Below are positions 27,042 through 35,013 of a DNA stretch of 64,000 nt, piece after piece. The notes below the pieces were generated by a model, which was not told the origin of the DNA, did no database searches, and was given only the letters and a program-made list of their open reading frames with translations. A program made the translations under genes and the position numbers. Numbering within the stretch: position 1 is the stretch's first letter; each line of letters opens with the position of its first letter. The stretch comes from Bacillota bacterium (GTDB lineage: Bacteria > Bacillota > Clostridia > Christensenellales > SZUA-584), in NCBI GenBank assembly GCA_023461435.1, contig JAEYLC010000026.1, positions 124,001 through 188,000 on the forward strand, given 5' to 3'.

Positions 27042-27607
27042 TCGATACCCCGTTCATATTGATAACCCGCTTCCTTAAGCGCGGGAAGCATTTTGTCCTT
27101 ATCGGACATGATGATTTCCATGCCGTCCGCCGGCCAGTCGATCCCGATATCCGGGTCGTTGTAGATAATGCCGGCGTCGAATTCGGGATGATAGAGCTGC
27201 GTGCATTTGTATGTAAAAACCGCCACGTCCGACAATACGAGATATCCGTGCGCAAAGCCCTCCGGGATGTAAAGCATGCGTTTGTTCTCGCCGGACAATA
27301 TCTCGCCCACATGCTTCCCGTACGTCGGCGACCCGGCCCGCAGGTCCACGCCCACATCGTAAACGGCGCCCGAAATCACGCGCACGAGCTTGCCCTGAGA
27401 ATATTTCGTCTGCAGATGCAGCCCGCGCAGCACGCCTTTGGCCGACATCGACTGGTTGTCCTGAACGAACGTCATCTTAAGGCCCGCCCGTGCAAACGCG
27501 TCTTCGCGGTATGTCTCCATGAAATAGCCGCGCGCGTCAGGAAAAACGGACGGCTCGACGATCACCATGTCTTTGATCGCCGTTTCAATCACTTTGATCT
27601 CAGCCAT
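27038..27607 (-). CDS. rfbC: dTDP-4-dehydrorhamnose 3,5-epimerase
   Basis: A 189-residue cupin epimerase from the ATG at 27607, preceded by AGAGAGGG and overlapping the rfbA stop by 8 bp; an upstream TTG would add seven residues without better support. Signature parts are DARGYFMETY, FVQDNQSMSAKGVLRGLHLQ (catalytic His) and IPEGFAHGYLVLSD. It epimerises C3 and C5 of dTDP-4-keto-6-deoxyglucose. Confidence 0.95.
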   Translation of the reverse strand: MAEIKVIETAIKDMVIVEPSVFPDARGYFMETYREDAFARAGLKMTFVQDNQSMSAKGVLRGLHLQTKYSQGKLVRVISGAVYDVGVDLRAGSPTYGKHVGEILSGENKRMLYIPEGFAHGYLVLSDVAVFTYKCTQLYHPEFDAGIIYNDPDIGIDWPADGMEIIMSDKDKMLPALKEAGYQYERGIE

Positions 27608-28481
27608 TCCTGCCCTCTCTTTCGGCAAGCGCTTCGATGTACTTTCCGTATTCGGTTTTGATCAGCGGCTTTGCGAGCTCTCTCAGCTGTTCTCTCCCGA
27701 TATAGCCCATGCGGTACGCGATTTCCTCGATGCAGGCGATATAAAGCCCCTGCCGCTTTTGTATGGTCTCCACAAAATTGCCCGCCGCGATCAGATCGTC
27801 CTGCGTGCCCGTGTCGAGCCAGGCGATGCCGCGCCCGAACACCTCAACGCTGAGCAGCCCCTCGCGCAGATAAGCGTCGTTGACCGCCGTGATTTCAAGC
27901 TCGCCGCGTTTGGAGGGCTTGATGCTTTTGGCGATGCGAACCACATCGTTGCCGTAAAAGTAAAGCCCGGGCACCGCGAAATTGGATTTCGGGTTTATGG
28001 GCTTTTCCTCAATGGAAACGGCCTTCCCCTCTTTATCGAATTCCACGACGCCGTAAGCCCCGGGGTTATTGACATAATAGCCGAATATCACGGCGCCTTT
28101 TTCTAGCCTCGCCGCGCGCTGTACGCATTCCGAAAACCCCGCGCCGTAGAAGATATTGTCGCCGAGCACCAGCGCGCATGTGTCATCGCCGATAAACCCT
28201 TCGCCGATGATAAACGCCTCGGCAAGCCCCCTTGGCTCCGGCTGCTCTGCGTACGAAAAACGCATGCCGAGCTCCGCGCCGCTGCCAAACAGCTTTTTAA
28301 AGCAAGGCAGATCGACGGGCGTTGATATGATCAATATATCCTGAATCCCCGCAAGCATCAAAGACGACAGCGGATAGTACACCATCGGCTTGTCGTAGAT
28401 GGGCAGCAGCTGCTTGGATACCGCCTTGGTGATCGGATAGAGCCGTGTGCCCGACCCCCCGGCCAATATGATTCCCTTCAT
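27600..28481 (-). CDS. rfbA: Glucose-1-phosphate thymidylyltransferase
   Basis: A 293-residue nucleotidyltransferase: MKGIILAGGSGTRLYPIT, KQLLPIYDKPMVYYPLS and LGDNIFYG are RmlA signatures. It makes dTDP-glucose, the first step to dTDP-L-rhamnose. It follows rfbD by 18 bp and overlaps rfbC by 8 bp. Length equals that of typical RmlA. Confidence 0.96.
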   Translation of the reverse strand: MKGIILAGGSGTRLYPITKAVSKQLLPIYDKPMVYYPLSSLMLAGIQDILIISTPVDLPCFKKLFGSGAELGMRFSYAEQPEPRGLAEAFIIGEGFIGDDTCALVLGDNIFYGAGFSECVQRAARLEKGAVIFGYYVNNPGAYGVVEFDKEGKAVSIEEKPINPKSNFAVPGLYFYGNDVVRIAKSIKPSKRGELEITAVNDAYLREGLLSVEVFGRGIAWLDTGTQDDLIAAGNFVETIQKRQGLYIACIEEIAYRMGYIGREQLRELAKPLIKTEYGKYIEALAEREGRNG

Positions 28482-28499
28482 GATTCCATTCCTTTATAA

Positions 28500-29351
28500 T
28501 TATTTCCCGAGGTATTCCTTCAATGAGTCTTCCCAGTGCCGGAATACATTTTTGCCGATGCGCTTCAACTGTGCGTTTTCGAGCACACTCCACGCGGGCC
28601 GTTTTGCGGGCCGCACGAATTCCTCGCTCGTCACAGCGGTCATATCCACGCTCATGTCCGATAACTCAAATATCTTCTTCGCAAATTCATACCAACTGCA
28701 CTGTCCTTCGCATGTCGCGTGATACAGCCCGTAAGCGCCCGTGCCGATAAGACTGCAAACGGCTTCTGAAAGATCGACCGTAGACGTCGGCGAGCCGATC
28801 TGATCATTGACCACACGCACCGCGCCGTTTTCCTTCCCAAGCCTGCGCATCGTTCTCACAAAATTATTGCCGTCTCCGTACAGCCACGCGGTGCGAAGAA
28901 TATAAACCTTGGCCTCCGACTGCTGCAAAAACCGTTCGCCCTCAAGCTTCGTGCTGCCGTAAACCGTCGCCGGATGGCAGGCGTCATCCTCCAGATACGG
29001 CCTTGGCATGCCATTCAGCATCACGGGCTCGTCGCCGAACACATAGTCTGTGGATATGTGGACAAGCTCAATGCCTTTAGGCGCGCAGGCCTCAGCCAGA
29101 ATTTTCGGGCCCAACGCGTTGATGCGGTACGCATTTTCAGCGTCCGTCTCCGCCTGATCCACATTCGTATATGCCGCGCAGTTGACCACTGCGGAAGGCA
29201 CAACCGTTTGAACAAGCTTCTCCACCGATGCTATGTCTGTGATATCCACATCGGGATAATCATATGCCGCAAAATCCATATCGTGCATGGCCAGCGCTTT
29301 TTGCATCTGCCTGCCAAGCTGTCCATTAGATCCGATAATCAAAATTTTCAT
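28500..29351 (-). CDS. rfbD: dTDP-4-dehydrorhamnose reductase
   Basis: A 283-residue SDR from the ATG at 29351, chosen for GGAG at correct spacing and the family N-terminus MKILIIGSNGQLGRQMQ; a longer in-frame start reads into the palindromic repeat. STDYVFGD and YGSTKLEGE (Tyr-x3-Lys) are present. It performs the last step to dTDP-L-rhamnose. It is the first gene of the rfbDACB set; the repeat at 29366-29587 lies directly upstream. Confidence 0.94.
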   Translation of the reverse strand: MKILIIGSNGQLGRQMQKALAMHDMDFAAYDYPDVDITDIASVEKLVQTVVPSAVVNCAAYTNVDQAETDAENAYRINALGPKILAEACAPKGIELVHISTDYVFGDEPVMLNGMPRPYLEDDACHPATVYGSTKLEGERFLQQSEAKVYILRTAWLYGDGNNFVRTMRRLGKENGAVRVVNDQIGSPTSTVDLSEAVCSLIGTGAYGLYHATCEGQCSWYEFAKKIFELSDMSVDMTAVTSEEFVRPAKRPAWSVLENAQLKRIGKNVFRHWEDSLKEYLGK

Positions 29352-29365
29352 AATATCTCCGCAAA

Positions 29366-29587
29366 AGCAAGGGCTCCTCTTGCTCCAGAGTGTCAAAAAA
29401 CCTCTTATTAAGGCCCCCTCTGACGAGGGGGCTGTCACCGATAGGTGACTGGGGGAGAGAAATGGCTTGAAAATGGTCACTCCCTCCGGCACTTCGTGCC
29501 ACCTCCCGGTTCATCCCTTCGGGATAGTCATCTGAGGGAGGCTTTATAGGCTTTATCGACAACCTGAAGCAAGGGCTTCTCTTGCTC
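29366..29587. repeat. Composite palindromic intergenic repeat with near-identical flanks
   Basis: The element holds at least four perfect short hairpins: CCCCCTC/GAGGGGG (29414-29420, 29425-29431), GTCACC/GGTGAC (29434-29439, 29444-29449), GGCAC/GTGCC (29488-29492, 29496-29500) and ATCCC/GGGAT (29513-29525). CCTCCC (29502-29507) can pair with GGGAGG (29536-29541). A 20-bp sequence (29366-29385) recurs with one mismatch at 29568-29587 on the other side. From memory, this sort of sequence is a common dispersed repeat in gut Clostridia, perhaps a MITE or REP-like unit. It separates the rfbDACB genes from the GT2 at 29597. Confidence 0.75.
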
Positions 29588-29596
29588 TAATTTTTT

Positions 29597-30367
29597 TTAC
29601 TTTCTCTTTTTCCATTTTATCATATATTTAATCATAGAATGAATCTGTATCAAAAAAAGCCTCAGGTTCTTGCTGCCCGCGCGCTCCCATTCATGAAAAA
29701 CCACAAACGCAGGGTTGTACTCTGCGCGCGCGTATTGCCGTATTTCTCTTGTCAGGTCCGCGTCTTCAAAATACATAAAATATCTTGAATCAAAGCCGCC
29801 GACTTTTTTGAGCACCGCCGTCCTCACGAACATAAAGGCTCCCGTGCAAAACTCAATATCAAAAGCGGAATCCGCGCCCTTCTCCAGCATTTCATATGCG
29901 GCCCGGTACTTGTTCAAAAAGCGCATATCGATTCTGCGCGCCACAAGGTAGCTAAGCCGCGGGTTTCTCTTGGGCAGCAGCTGCAGCGTACCGTCCGGAA
30001 ATTCGACCTTCGGCGTGAGCACGCCGATATCCTCATGCTCATCCATGTAACGCACCATCCGGGCCACCACATCGTCGGTCATCGTGATATCAGGATTGAT
30101 GATCAGATGGTATCTGCTGCTGATATCCGCAAGCACCTGATTGTGCGCTTTTCCAAAGCCAAGATTGCCGCTGTTTTCTATCAGCGTTATGTTGTCGCTC
30201 ATATGTTTTTTGACACTGTCGACCGTCCTATCTGTCGATCCGTTGTCGATCACATAGAGATGATATTTCACGTTGCCCAGGTGTTTTTTCAGCGACTCAA
30301 AAAAACCGCCCATGAAACGCTCGCTGTTGTATGTCACCATAGACAATGACACCGTATATTCTGACAT
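29597..30367 (-). CDS. GT2 glycosyltransferase (WbbL-like rhamnosyltransferase family)
   Basis: A 256-residue enzyme from the ATG at 30367, preceded by GAGGTAACA; an earlier in-frame start lacks a site. It has VSLSMVTYNSERF, VIDNGSTDRTVD, NLGFGKAHNQVL, the acidic LIINPDITM and the FMYFEDADLTREIR catalytic segment, all typical of WbbL-type enzymes that add L-rhamnose to lipid-linked acceptors. Its proximity to the dTDP-L-rhamnose genes fits that role. It is followed by the palindromic repeat. Confidence 0.85.
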   Translation of the reverse strand: MSEYTVSLSMVTYNSERFMGGFFESLKKHLGNVKYHLYVIDNGSTDRTVDSVKKHMSDNITLIENSGNLGFGKAHNQVLADISSRYHLIINPDITMTDDVVARMVRYMDEHEDIGVLTPKVEFPDGTLQLLPKRNPRLSYLVARRIDMRFLNKYRAAYEMLEKGADSAFDIEFCTGAFMFVRTAVLKKVGGFDSRYFMYFEDADLTREIRQYARAEYNPAFVVFHEWERAGSKNLRLFLIQIHSMIKYMIKWKKRK

Positions 30368-30490
30368 TGTTACCTCATTTATGCCGCTATATTTCACACG
30401 TTGTATCATACACCACCGCGGAGAAATTCTCAATAACGACGCGCGATACGCTTTTCATATAAGCCCGATAACAACCGGTACCTTAAGGAC

Positions 30491-30526
30491 ACAAATCAAA
30501 AACATCCACTCACTAAGAGCGGATGT
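30491..30526 (-). terminator. Intrinsic terminator of the GT87-like gene
   Basis: ACATCC (30502-30507) pairs with GGATGT (30521-30526), extended by CTC/GAG across one mismatch. On the minus strand TTTTTG follows at once. It lies 26 bp after the stop at 30552. Confidence 0.65.
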
Positions 30527-30551
30527 CCATCAAACGCTTATCGTTTTAGAT

Positions 30552-31892
30552 TCATTCGTGGATCTCCTCAGCGGCCTCGCTCGCAAAATCCGGCTGCGCG
30601 AGCTTTGGCTCGAACGCGCCTTGCGGAATCTTGGCCTTGGATTTAACCTTTGAGCTCACAAACTTGATAAGGCCGGTCAGGGCTTCCAGACACAGGAACG
30701 AATTGAGCAGCACCGAACAGATATTCGTAAATATCGTTGTTTTTGCGACCATGGGAATCCAGTCGCCGAACTGTACGGGGTTCAGCATCACAATAAACAG
30801 CACCATGTACAGATAATCGGTCCATTCACGCTTTTCTTCTCCAAGAAAGAACAGGATGGGAACAAAAAAGTAGACGATATTGTATATCCCCGACATCGCG
30901 GGAAACAACACAATGGGACACGCGAGCAAGGCAACTTTTTTCCATTTCTTATTTATAAAGAACGATCCGATCACGGAACCCGCCAACATGATGTAAGAGG
31001 TAATCTGCGCCGCCTGCTGATACCAGTCGTGCCCTACGCCGAATTTTATGCTGGCCGAGCGGAACATCGCCCCGAATCCCAAAATGCTCCTGAGCGCAGG
31101 CGAATCGGGCCAGCCTGCGAGCGTATCGGAAAAGCTCAGTATGTTTTGAGCCATTTTCTTGATGTTGTCAAGCCCGCCGTCGAAAAGGAAAACAGGCAGA
31201 ATGATCAGAAGGACGCAATAGGCTACGAGCCTTAAAAATGAGAATATGGTTTCCTTTTTTAGCAGCAGCAAACCGAATAGAGCCGGATAAAGCTTAATTC
31301 CCGTGGCAACGGCGAGCGCGACGATTGCCAGCTCGCGAAGCACCGGGCTTTTATCCTCATAATAGGCAAAAAAGATCGCCAAAAAGGCGAGAACCGCCAC
31401 GTTGATATTGCCCCTTTCAAACAAAAATATCATGGGCGCCGACAACAGCAGCAAAAAAACAATAAAAATGTTCTGGCCTCGGTGCTTTTTAAATATTTTC
31501 GATAAGAATACACATGCAATAAACACCCAGAACGCAAGATAGACAATCAGAGACATGATGCCGAGCTGCATGTCTCTCGCTGTCAATGGATCGACAGTAT
31601 TATAATCGACGAATCGGTTGAAAGGCAGCATGATGATATACGACAGCGGCGGATATATCCCCTCCGAAACCGGGGCCAATGATGTGATGCTCTTTTGAAC
31701 CTTGAAGAAATCCATAAAAGTATCATTTGTATCCTGAAAAAATATCCCTCTGGTCACAGTCCCGTGTGTTAAATAAACCTGAAGAAAAAAGGCTCCGATC
31801 AGTATGACGAGGATAACAATAAAAACGATCCGTATCGTTTGGGCATTAAGAACCTTGTTTTTGATGCTCCTAATGGAAAAATCTTTATTCAT
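30552..31892 (-). CDS. GT87-like (GT-C) polytopic glycosyltransferase
   Basis: A 446-residue membrane protein with about ten to eleven helices. FLFERGNINVAVLAFLA and AVATGIKLYPALFGLLLLKK match the GT87/DUF2029 pattern of polyprenyl-phosphate-mannose dependent mannosyltransferases. An acidic loop residue after the first helix (QDTNDTFMDFF) is a likely catalytic site. The short cytoplasmic tail is charged. It is preceded by a full-consensus promoter and followed by a terminator, so it appears to be a single-gene unit. The sugar is unknown. Confidence 0.75.
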   Translation of the reverse strand: MNKDFSIRSIKNKVLNAQTIRIVFIVILVILIGAFFLQVYLTHGTVTRGIFFQDTNDTFMDFFKVQKSITSLAPVSEGIYPPLSYIIMLPFNRFVDYNTVDPLTARDMQLGIMSLIVYLAFWVFIACVFLSKIFKKHRGQNIFIVFLLLLSAPMIFLFERGNINVAVLAFLAIFFAYYEDKSPVLRELAIVALAVATGIKLYPALFGLLLLKKETIFSFLRLVAYCVLLIILPVFLFDGGLDNIKKMAQNILSFSDTLAGWPDSPALRSILGFGAMFRSASIKFGVGHDWYQQAAQITSYIMLAGSVIGSFFINKKWKKVALLACPIVLFPAMSGIYNIVYFFVPILFFLGEEKREWTDYLYMVLFIVMLNPVQFGDWIPMVAKTTIFTNICSVLLNSFLCLEALTGLIKFVSSKVKSKAKIPQGAFEPKLAQPDFASEAAEEIHE

Positions 31893-31994
31893 ACGGCCGA
31901 TTCCTTCATCAGATTAATATTATGGGATACCATTTTATACAGTGGCTATCTATTTATTCACAAAAGAAAATAATTCGGCTTGTTACGCCAAATC

Positions 31995-32023
31995 ATTATA
32001 GTTTATTCCCGTAATTATGTCAA
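31995..32023 (-). promoter_or_regulatory. Consensus sigma-A promoter for the GT87-like gene
   Basis: Minus-strand TTGACA (32018-32023), a 17-bp spacer and TATAAT (31995-32000): both hexamers are perfect. The leader to the start at 31892 is about 95 nt. It sits 58 bp downstream of the U32 gene stop. Confidence 0.8.
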
Positions 32024-32080
32024 TTTGTCCAGATATGATGTTGCAGCTTTTTTAACCAAAAAGACATACGAATATCCTTA

Positions 32081-33301
32081 TCAATTTGTTTCTTCTCTTT
32101 TTTTCCGGAGCATGTCCCCCGGATGAAGCCTGCTTTGGCTTAAGAGCATGAGCATTTCCTTGGGATGAGGCGCGCTATGCCTTGGTTCCCCCACTGTCGT
32201 GCGCAGCCCGTCTATTTTCACGGTACTGACCCCATGCGGCGAGAGCACTTCGAGTGTGTCGCCCACGCCGAACTTGCCGCGCTGTTCAAACAGCGTCCAG
32301 CCGTGTTCATCAGCCTTAGCCTTGACAACGCCCACAAAATCATAGGTGCGCTCCACCTTGCCGCGCAGAATGTCCTGCCCCTGCTCGCGCGGGTTGCCAT
32401 AAAAAAAGCCTGTGGTATACGCACGGCTGCCCGCCTTGCCGATCTCTTCGAGCAGCGACGGATCAAAAGGCCTGCCGGCCTGTGCGTCATCAAGCGCCTG
32501 ACGGTAAGCGCTCGTCACGCACGCCACATAGTAAGCCGATTTCATGCGCCCCTCAATTTTTAATGACACGATGCCCGCATTGAGCATATCACCGAGATGC
32601 TCAATCATGCAAAGATCTTTGGAGTTTAATACATACGTGCCGCGATCGTCCGAGATAATTGGGAAATTCTCGCCCGGATATCCCTTTTCAGAAATCTGGT
32701 ACTCCCACCGGCAGGGCTGCGCGCACGCGCCGCCGTTGCCGCTGCGCCCGGTAAACACGCTGCTTAAAAGGCAGCGTCCCGAATAAGCGATGCACATTGC
32801 GCCATGCGCAAACGCCTCCAGCTCAAGCCCCCCCGGCGTGTTTGCGCGAATTTCCGCAATTTCGGCAAGCGATAGCTCACGCGCGAGTATCACGCGGCTC
32901 GCGCCCTGCTCATGCCAAAACCGCGCAGTCTGCGCGTTGGTTGTATTCGCCTGTGTGCTGATGTGAACGGGGACCTGCGGAGCGACCCGTTTCGCCGTAA
33001 TCAGAACGCCGGGATCGGTCACGATAAACGCGTCCACGCCCGCATCCGCGAGCCGGGCGATATACTCCTCAAGTCCGTTAAAATCCTGCGGATGGAAAAC
33101 CGCGTTCATCGTGATATAAAGACGCTTGCCGCGGCTGTGAAGATACGCCGCGGCCGCTGCAATCTCATCGGGCGTGAAATTATCGGCAAAAGCTCTCAGG
33201 CCATAGGCTTTGCCTGCCGCATATACGGCATCCGCCCCAAAATCAGCGGCGGCGTGAAGGCTCTCCATGCCGCCCGCGGGGGCCAAAAGCTCAACCGGCA
33301 T
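32081..33301 (-). CDS. Peptidase U32 family protein, TrhP/RlhA-type RNA hydroxylation factor
   Basis: A 406-residue protein from the ATG at 33301 (MPVELLAPAGGMESLHAA, the family N-terminus); longer readings run backwards through mltG. The U32 signature EAFAHGAMCIAYSGRC with its cysteines is present at about residues 155-170, and further cysteines follow in GGACAQPCRWEY. Proteins of this family in Bacillus (TrhP) and E. coli (TrhP, RlhA) hydroxylate tRNA or rRNA rather than act as proteases. It overlaps mltG by 11 bp. In Bacillus trhP genes are also close to mltG (yrrL), which supports the assignment. Confidence 0.85.
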   Translation of the reverse strand: MPVELLAPAGGMESLHAAADFGADAVYAAGKAYGLRAFADNFTPDEIAAAAAYLHSRGKRLYITMNAVFHPQDFNGLEEYIARLADAGVDAFIVTDPGVLITAKRVAPQVPVHISTQANTTNAQTARFWHEQGASRVILARELSLAEIAEIRANTPGGLELEAFAHGAMCIAYSGRCLLSSVFTGRSGNGGACAQPCRWEYQISEKGYPGENFPIISDDRGTYVLNSKDLCMIEHLGDMLNAGIVSLKIEGRMKSAYYVACVTSAYRQALDDAQAGRPFDPSLLEEIGKAGSRAYTTGFFYGNPREQGQDILRGKVERTYDFVGVVKAKADEHGWTLFEQRGKFGVGDTLEVLSPHGVSTVKIDGLRTTVGEPRHSAPHPKEMLMLLSQSRLHPGDMLRKKREETN

Positions 33302-34613
33302 CGCTGGCAGTGGGCGACGGCTCCGGTGTCGCTTCCGGCGATGCCTCATAGTCCGCCATATGCTGATCCTGCTCCTTCTGAGTTTTGGCAAACACGAGCT
33401 CGCTTGAGGTCTTATCCTTGTTGCAGAAGAAGTAAAAGCCCTGATCAATATATTCCTTATTGGGGTATAGCGCCGCGCCGATGGCCTTTTCTCCCGGGTT
33501 GTTGATCGGCCCCAGCGGAAGCCCCTTATACATATACGTGTTATACGGCGAATCGATCTTCCTCTCGTCCTCCGTATATGTTTGCTTTTTAACGCCCGTC
33601 ACATAGCGCAGCGTCGCACAGGAGCCAAAAATATCGTCTTTCTTCAGCCTGTTGAAAAATACCGCCGATACATTTTTGAAATCCTGCTCGGTGGCCTCCC
33701 ACTCAATGATGGACGCGAGCGTGACCACCTGATCAACCGTCATGTTGAGCTCTTGAGCTTGTTGTTCATATTCAACCTTAAACACGTTGTTAAACTGGTC
33801 GAGCAGCTTTTTAATCACTTCTTTTGGGCTGGCATCCGTATAAAACTCATAGGTGTTGGGCGCGAGATACCCCTCGAGCGCGTAATACCGTCTGCTCACA
33901 TTATCCGAGTTTTTCAGCGCCGCGATAAAATCATAATCGCTGCTGAAGGTATCCACGTCGTCGCAGAGCTTCAAGAATTCCTTGCGCTCAGTTTCGTCAA
34001 ACATCCCTTTCTCGACGAGCTTTTTGGCCATATCCTCCACGGTGGAGCCTTCCAGGAACAGCACCTTGGTGACGGTGCGCGGCGGGTTGCCCTCCAGCAG
34101 CACATCCGCAATCTGCTCCATTGTCATACCCGGGGACAGATTGTATTTACCGGCTTTGAGGCTGCCGCCGATGTCGTTGAAGTCGGCATAAAGCTGAAAC
34201 GCGAATTTGTTGCGGATAATCCCTTTTTCGTAGAGCAGTGTGGATATTGAAGACAGCGACGACCCTGAGCCGACTTCAATATAAACGGTCTGCGATGTAT
34301 TGTCAGCCACCGGCGCCACATAGCTTTGCTCAATATAATGAAACACAGAAACACCAAGCAGAATCACAAGCGCGGCGCTCACCGCGAGTATCAGCAGCGG
34401 CCTGCCGATGCGCCAGATAAACGCGCCCGTGGGCAGCTCTTTCAACGAACCGCGCTCCTCGCATTTCTCGAGCGGCTCATTAAACCCTTCTTCCACGGAA
34501 AACGCGCGCGTCTCACCGTCCGCGCTGCGGCTTTCGCCGGTTACGGGCGCAAAGGAACGCGTCTCGTTATTCAAATCGTCTACCCACTTGTTTTTATCCT
34601 TGTTATTTGCCAT
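33291..34613 (-). CDS. mltG: Endolytic murein transglycosylase MltG
   Basis: A 440-residue YceG-family protein. A cytoplasmic region of about 68 residues is followed by one membrane helix (about 70-93), a LysM-like subdomain and the catalytic domain with Glu304 in LASIIEWEATEQDFK, then NRLKKDDIFGSCATLRY and NTYMYKGLPLGPINNPG, both conserved. It cleaves nascent peptidoglycan strands at the membrane surface. The long cytoplasmic N-terminus is as in Gram-positive MltG. It starts 8 bp after ylbF. Confidence 0.93.
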   Translation of the reverse strand: MANNKDKNKWVDDLNNETRSFAPVTGESRSADGETRAFSVEEGFNEPLEKCEERGSLKELPTGAFIWRIGRPLLILAVSAALVILLGVSVFHYIEQSYVAPVADNTSQTVYIEVGSGSSLSSISTLLYEKGIIRNKFAFQLYADFNDIGGSLKAGKYNLSPGMTMEQIADVLLEGNPPRTVTKVLFLEGSTVEDMAKKLVEKGMFDETERKEFLKLCDDVDTFSSDYDFIAALKNSDNVSRRYYALEGYLAPNTYEFYTDASPKEVIKKLLDQFNNVFKVEYEQQAQELNMTVDQVVTLASIIEWEATEQDFKNVSAVFFNRLKKDDIFGSCATLRYVTGVKKQTYTEDERKIDSPYNTYMYKGLPLGPINNPGEKAIGAALYPNKEYIDQGFYFFCNKDKTSSELVFAKTQKEQDQHMADYEASPEATPEPSPTASDAG

Positions 34614-34621
34614 ATTTCATC

Positions 34622-34984
34622 CTACTCCGATATAAAATCCCCGAAACCGCAGGCATCGCCCAATATTCTGTAAATATCGGCCATCATCGTCTGCAGGCGG
34701 TATTCAGCCGCAAAATACGCCGTCACTTCGGGATTGAACGCGAGCACCTCGCCGAGAGATTTGAGCTTGCCCATGGTCTCTTCCTTCGGTTCGCTGCCCG
34801 CCATCATCGTCGCCTGAGCTTCGAACTGAAGCTTTTTGTAATCGTCAAGCAGCGCTTTGGTTTTTTCGTCCGACGTCACGATCTCTTTCAGCCGCGCATA
34901 TTCCATATAATCCGCGCTTTTCTTTATTTCATGAGCCAGTTCGTGCGCTTTGTCGTACACAAGCAATCCGTTCACCTCACTCAC
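34622..34984 (-). CDS. ylbF: YlbF/YmcA-family protein
   Basis: A 120-residue, almost wholly helical protein (residues 8-100) with charged coiled-coil-like helices, as in the Com_YlbF family. In Bacillus YlbF, YmcA and YaaT form a complex that controls RNase Y and affects competence, sporulation and biofilm formation. Here it lies 29 bp after the RNase J gene, which fits a part in RNA turnover. It could be either YlbF or YmcA type; the symbol is by family. Confidence 0.8.
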   Translation of the reverse strand: MSEVNGLLVYDKAHELAHEIKKSADYMEYARLKEIVTSDEKTKALLDDYKKLQFEAQATMMAGSEPKEETMGKLKSLGEVLAFNPEVTAYFAAEYRLQTMMADIYRILGDACGFGDFISE

Positions 34985-35013
34985 CCCGCCGGCACCGGCA
35001 GGCTTCCGTTAAA

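Noticed and set aside
33302..33448. N-terminal extension of the U32 protein
   Set aside because: It lies wholly inside mltG in another frame and is Arg/Ser-rich shadow sequence.
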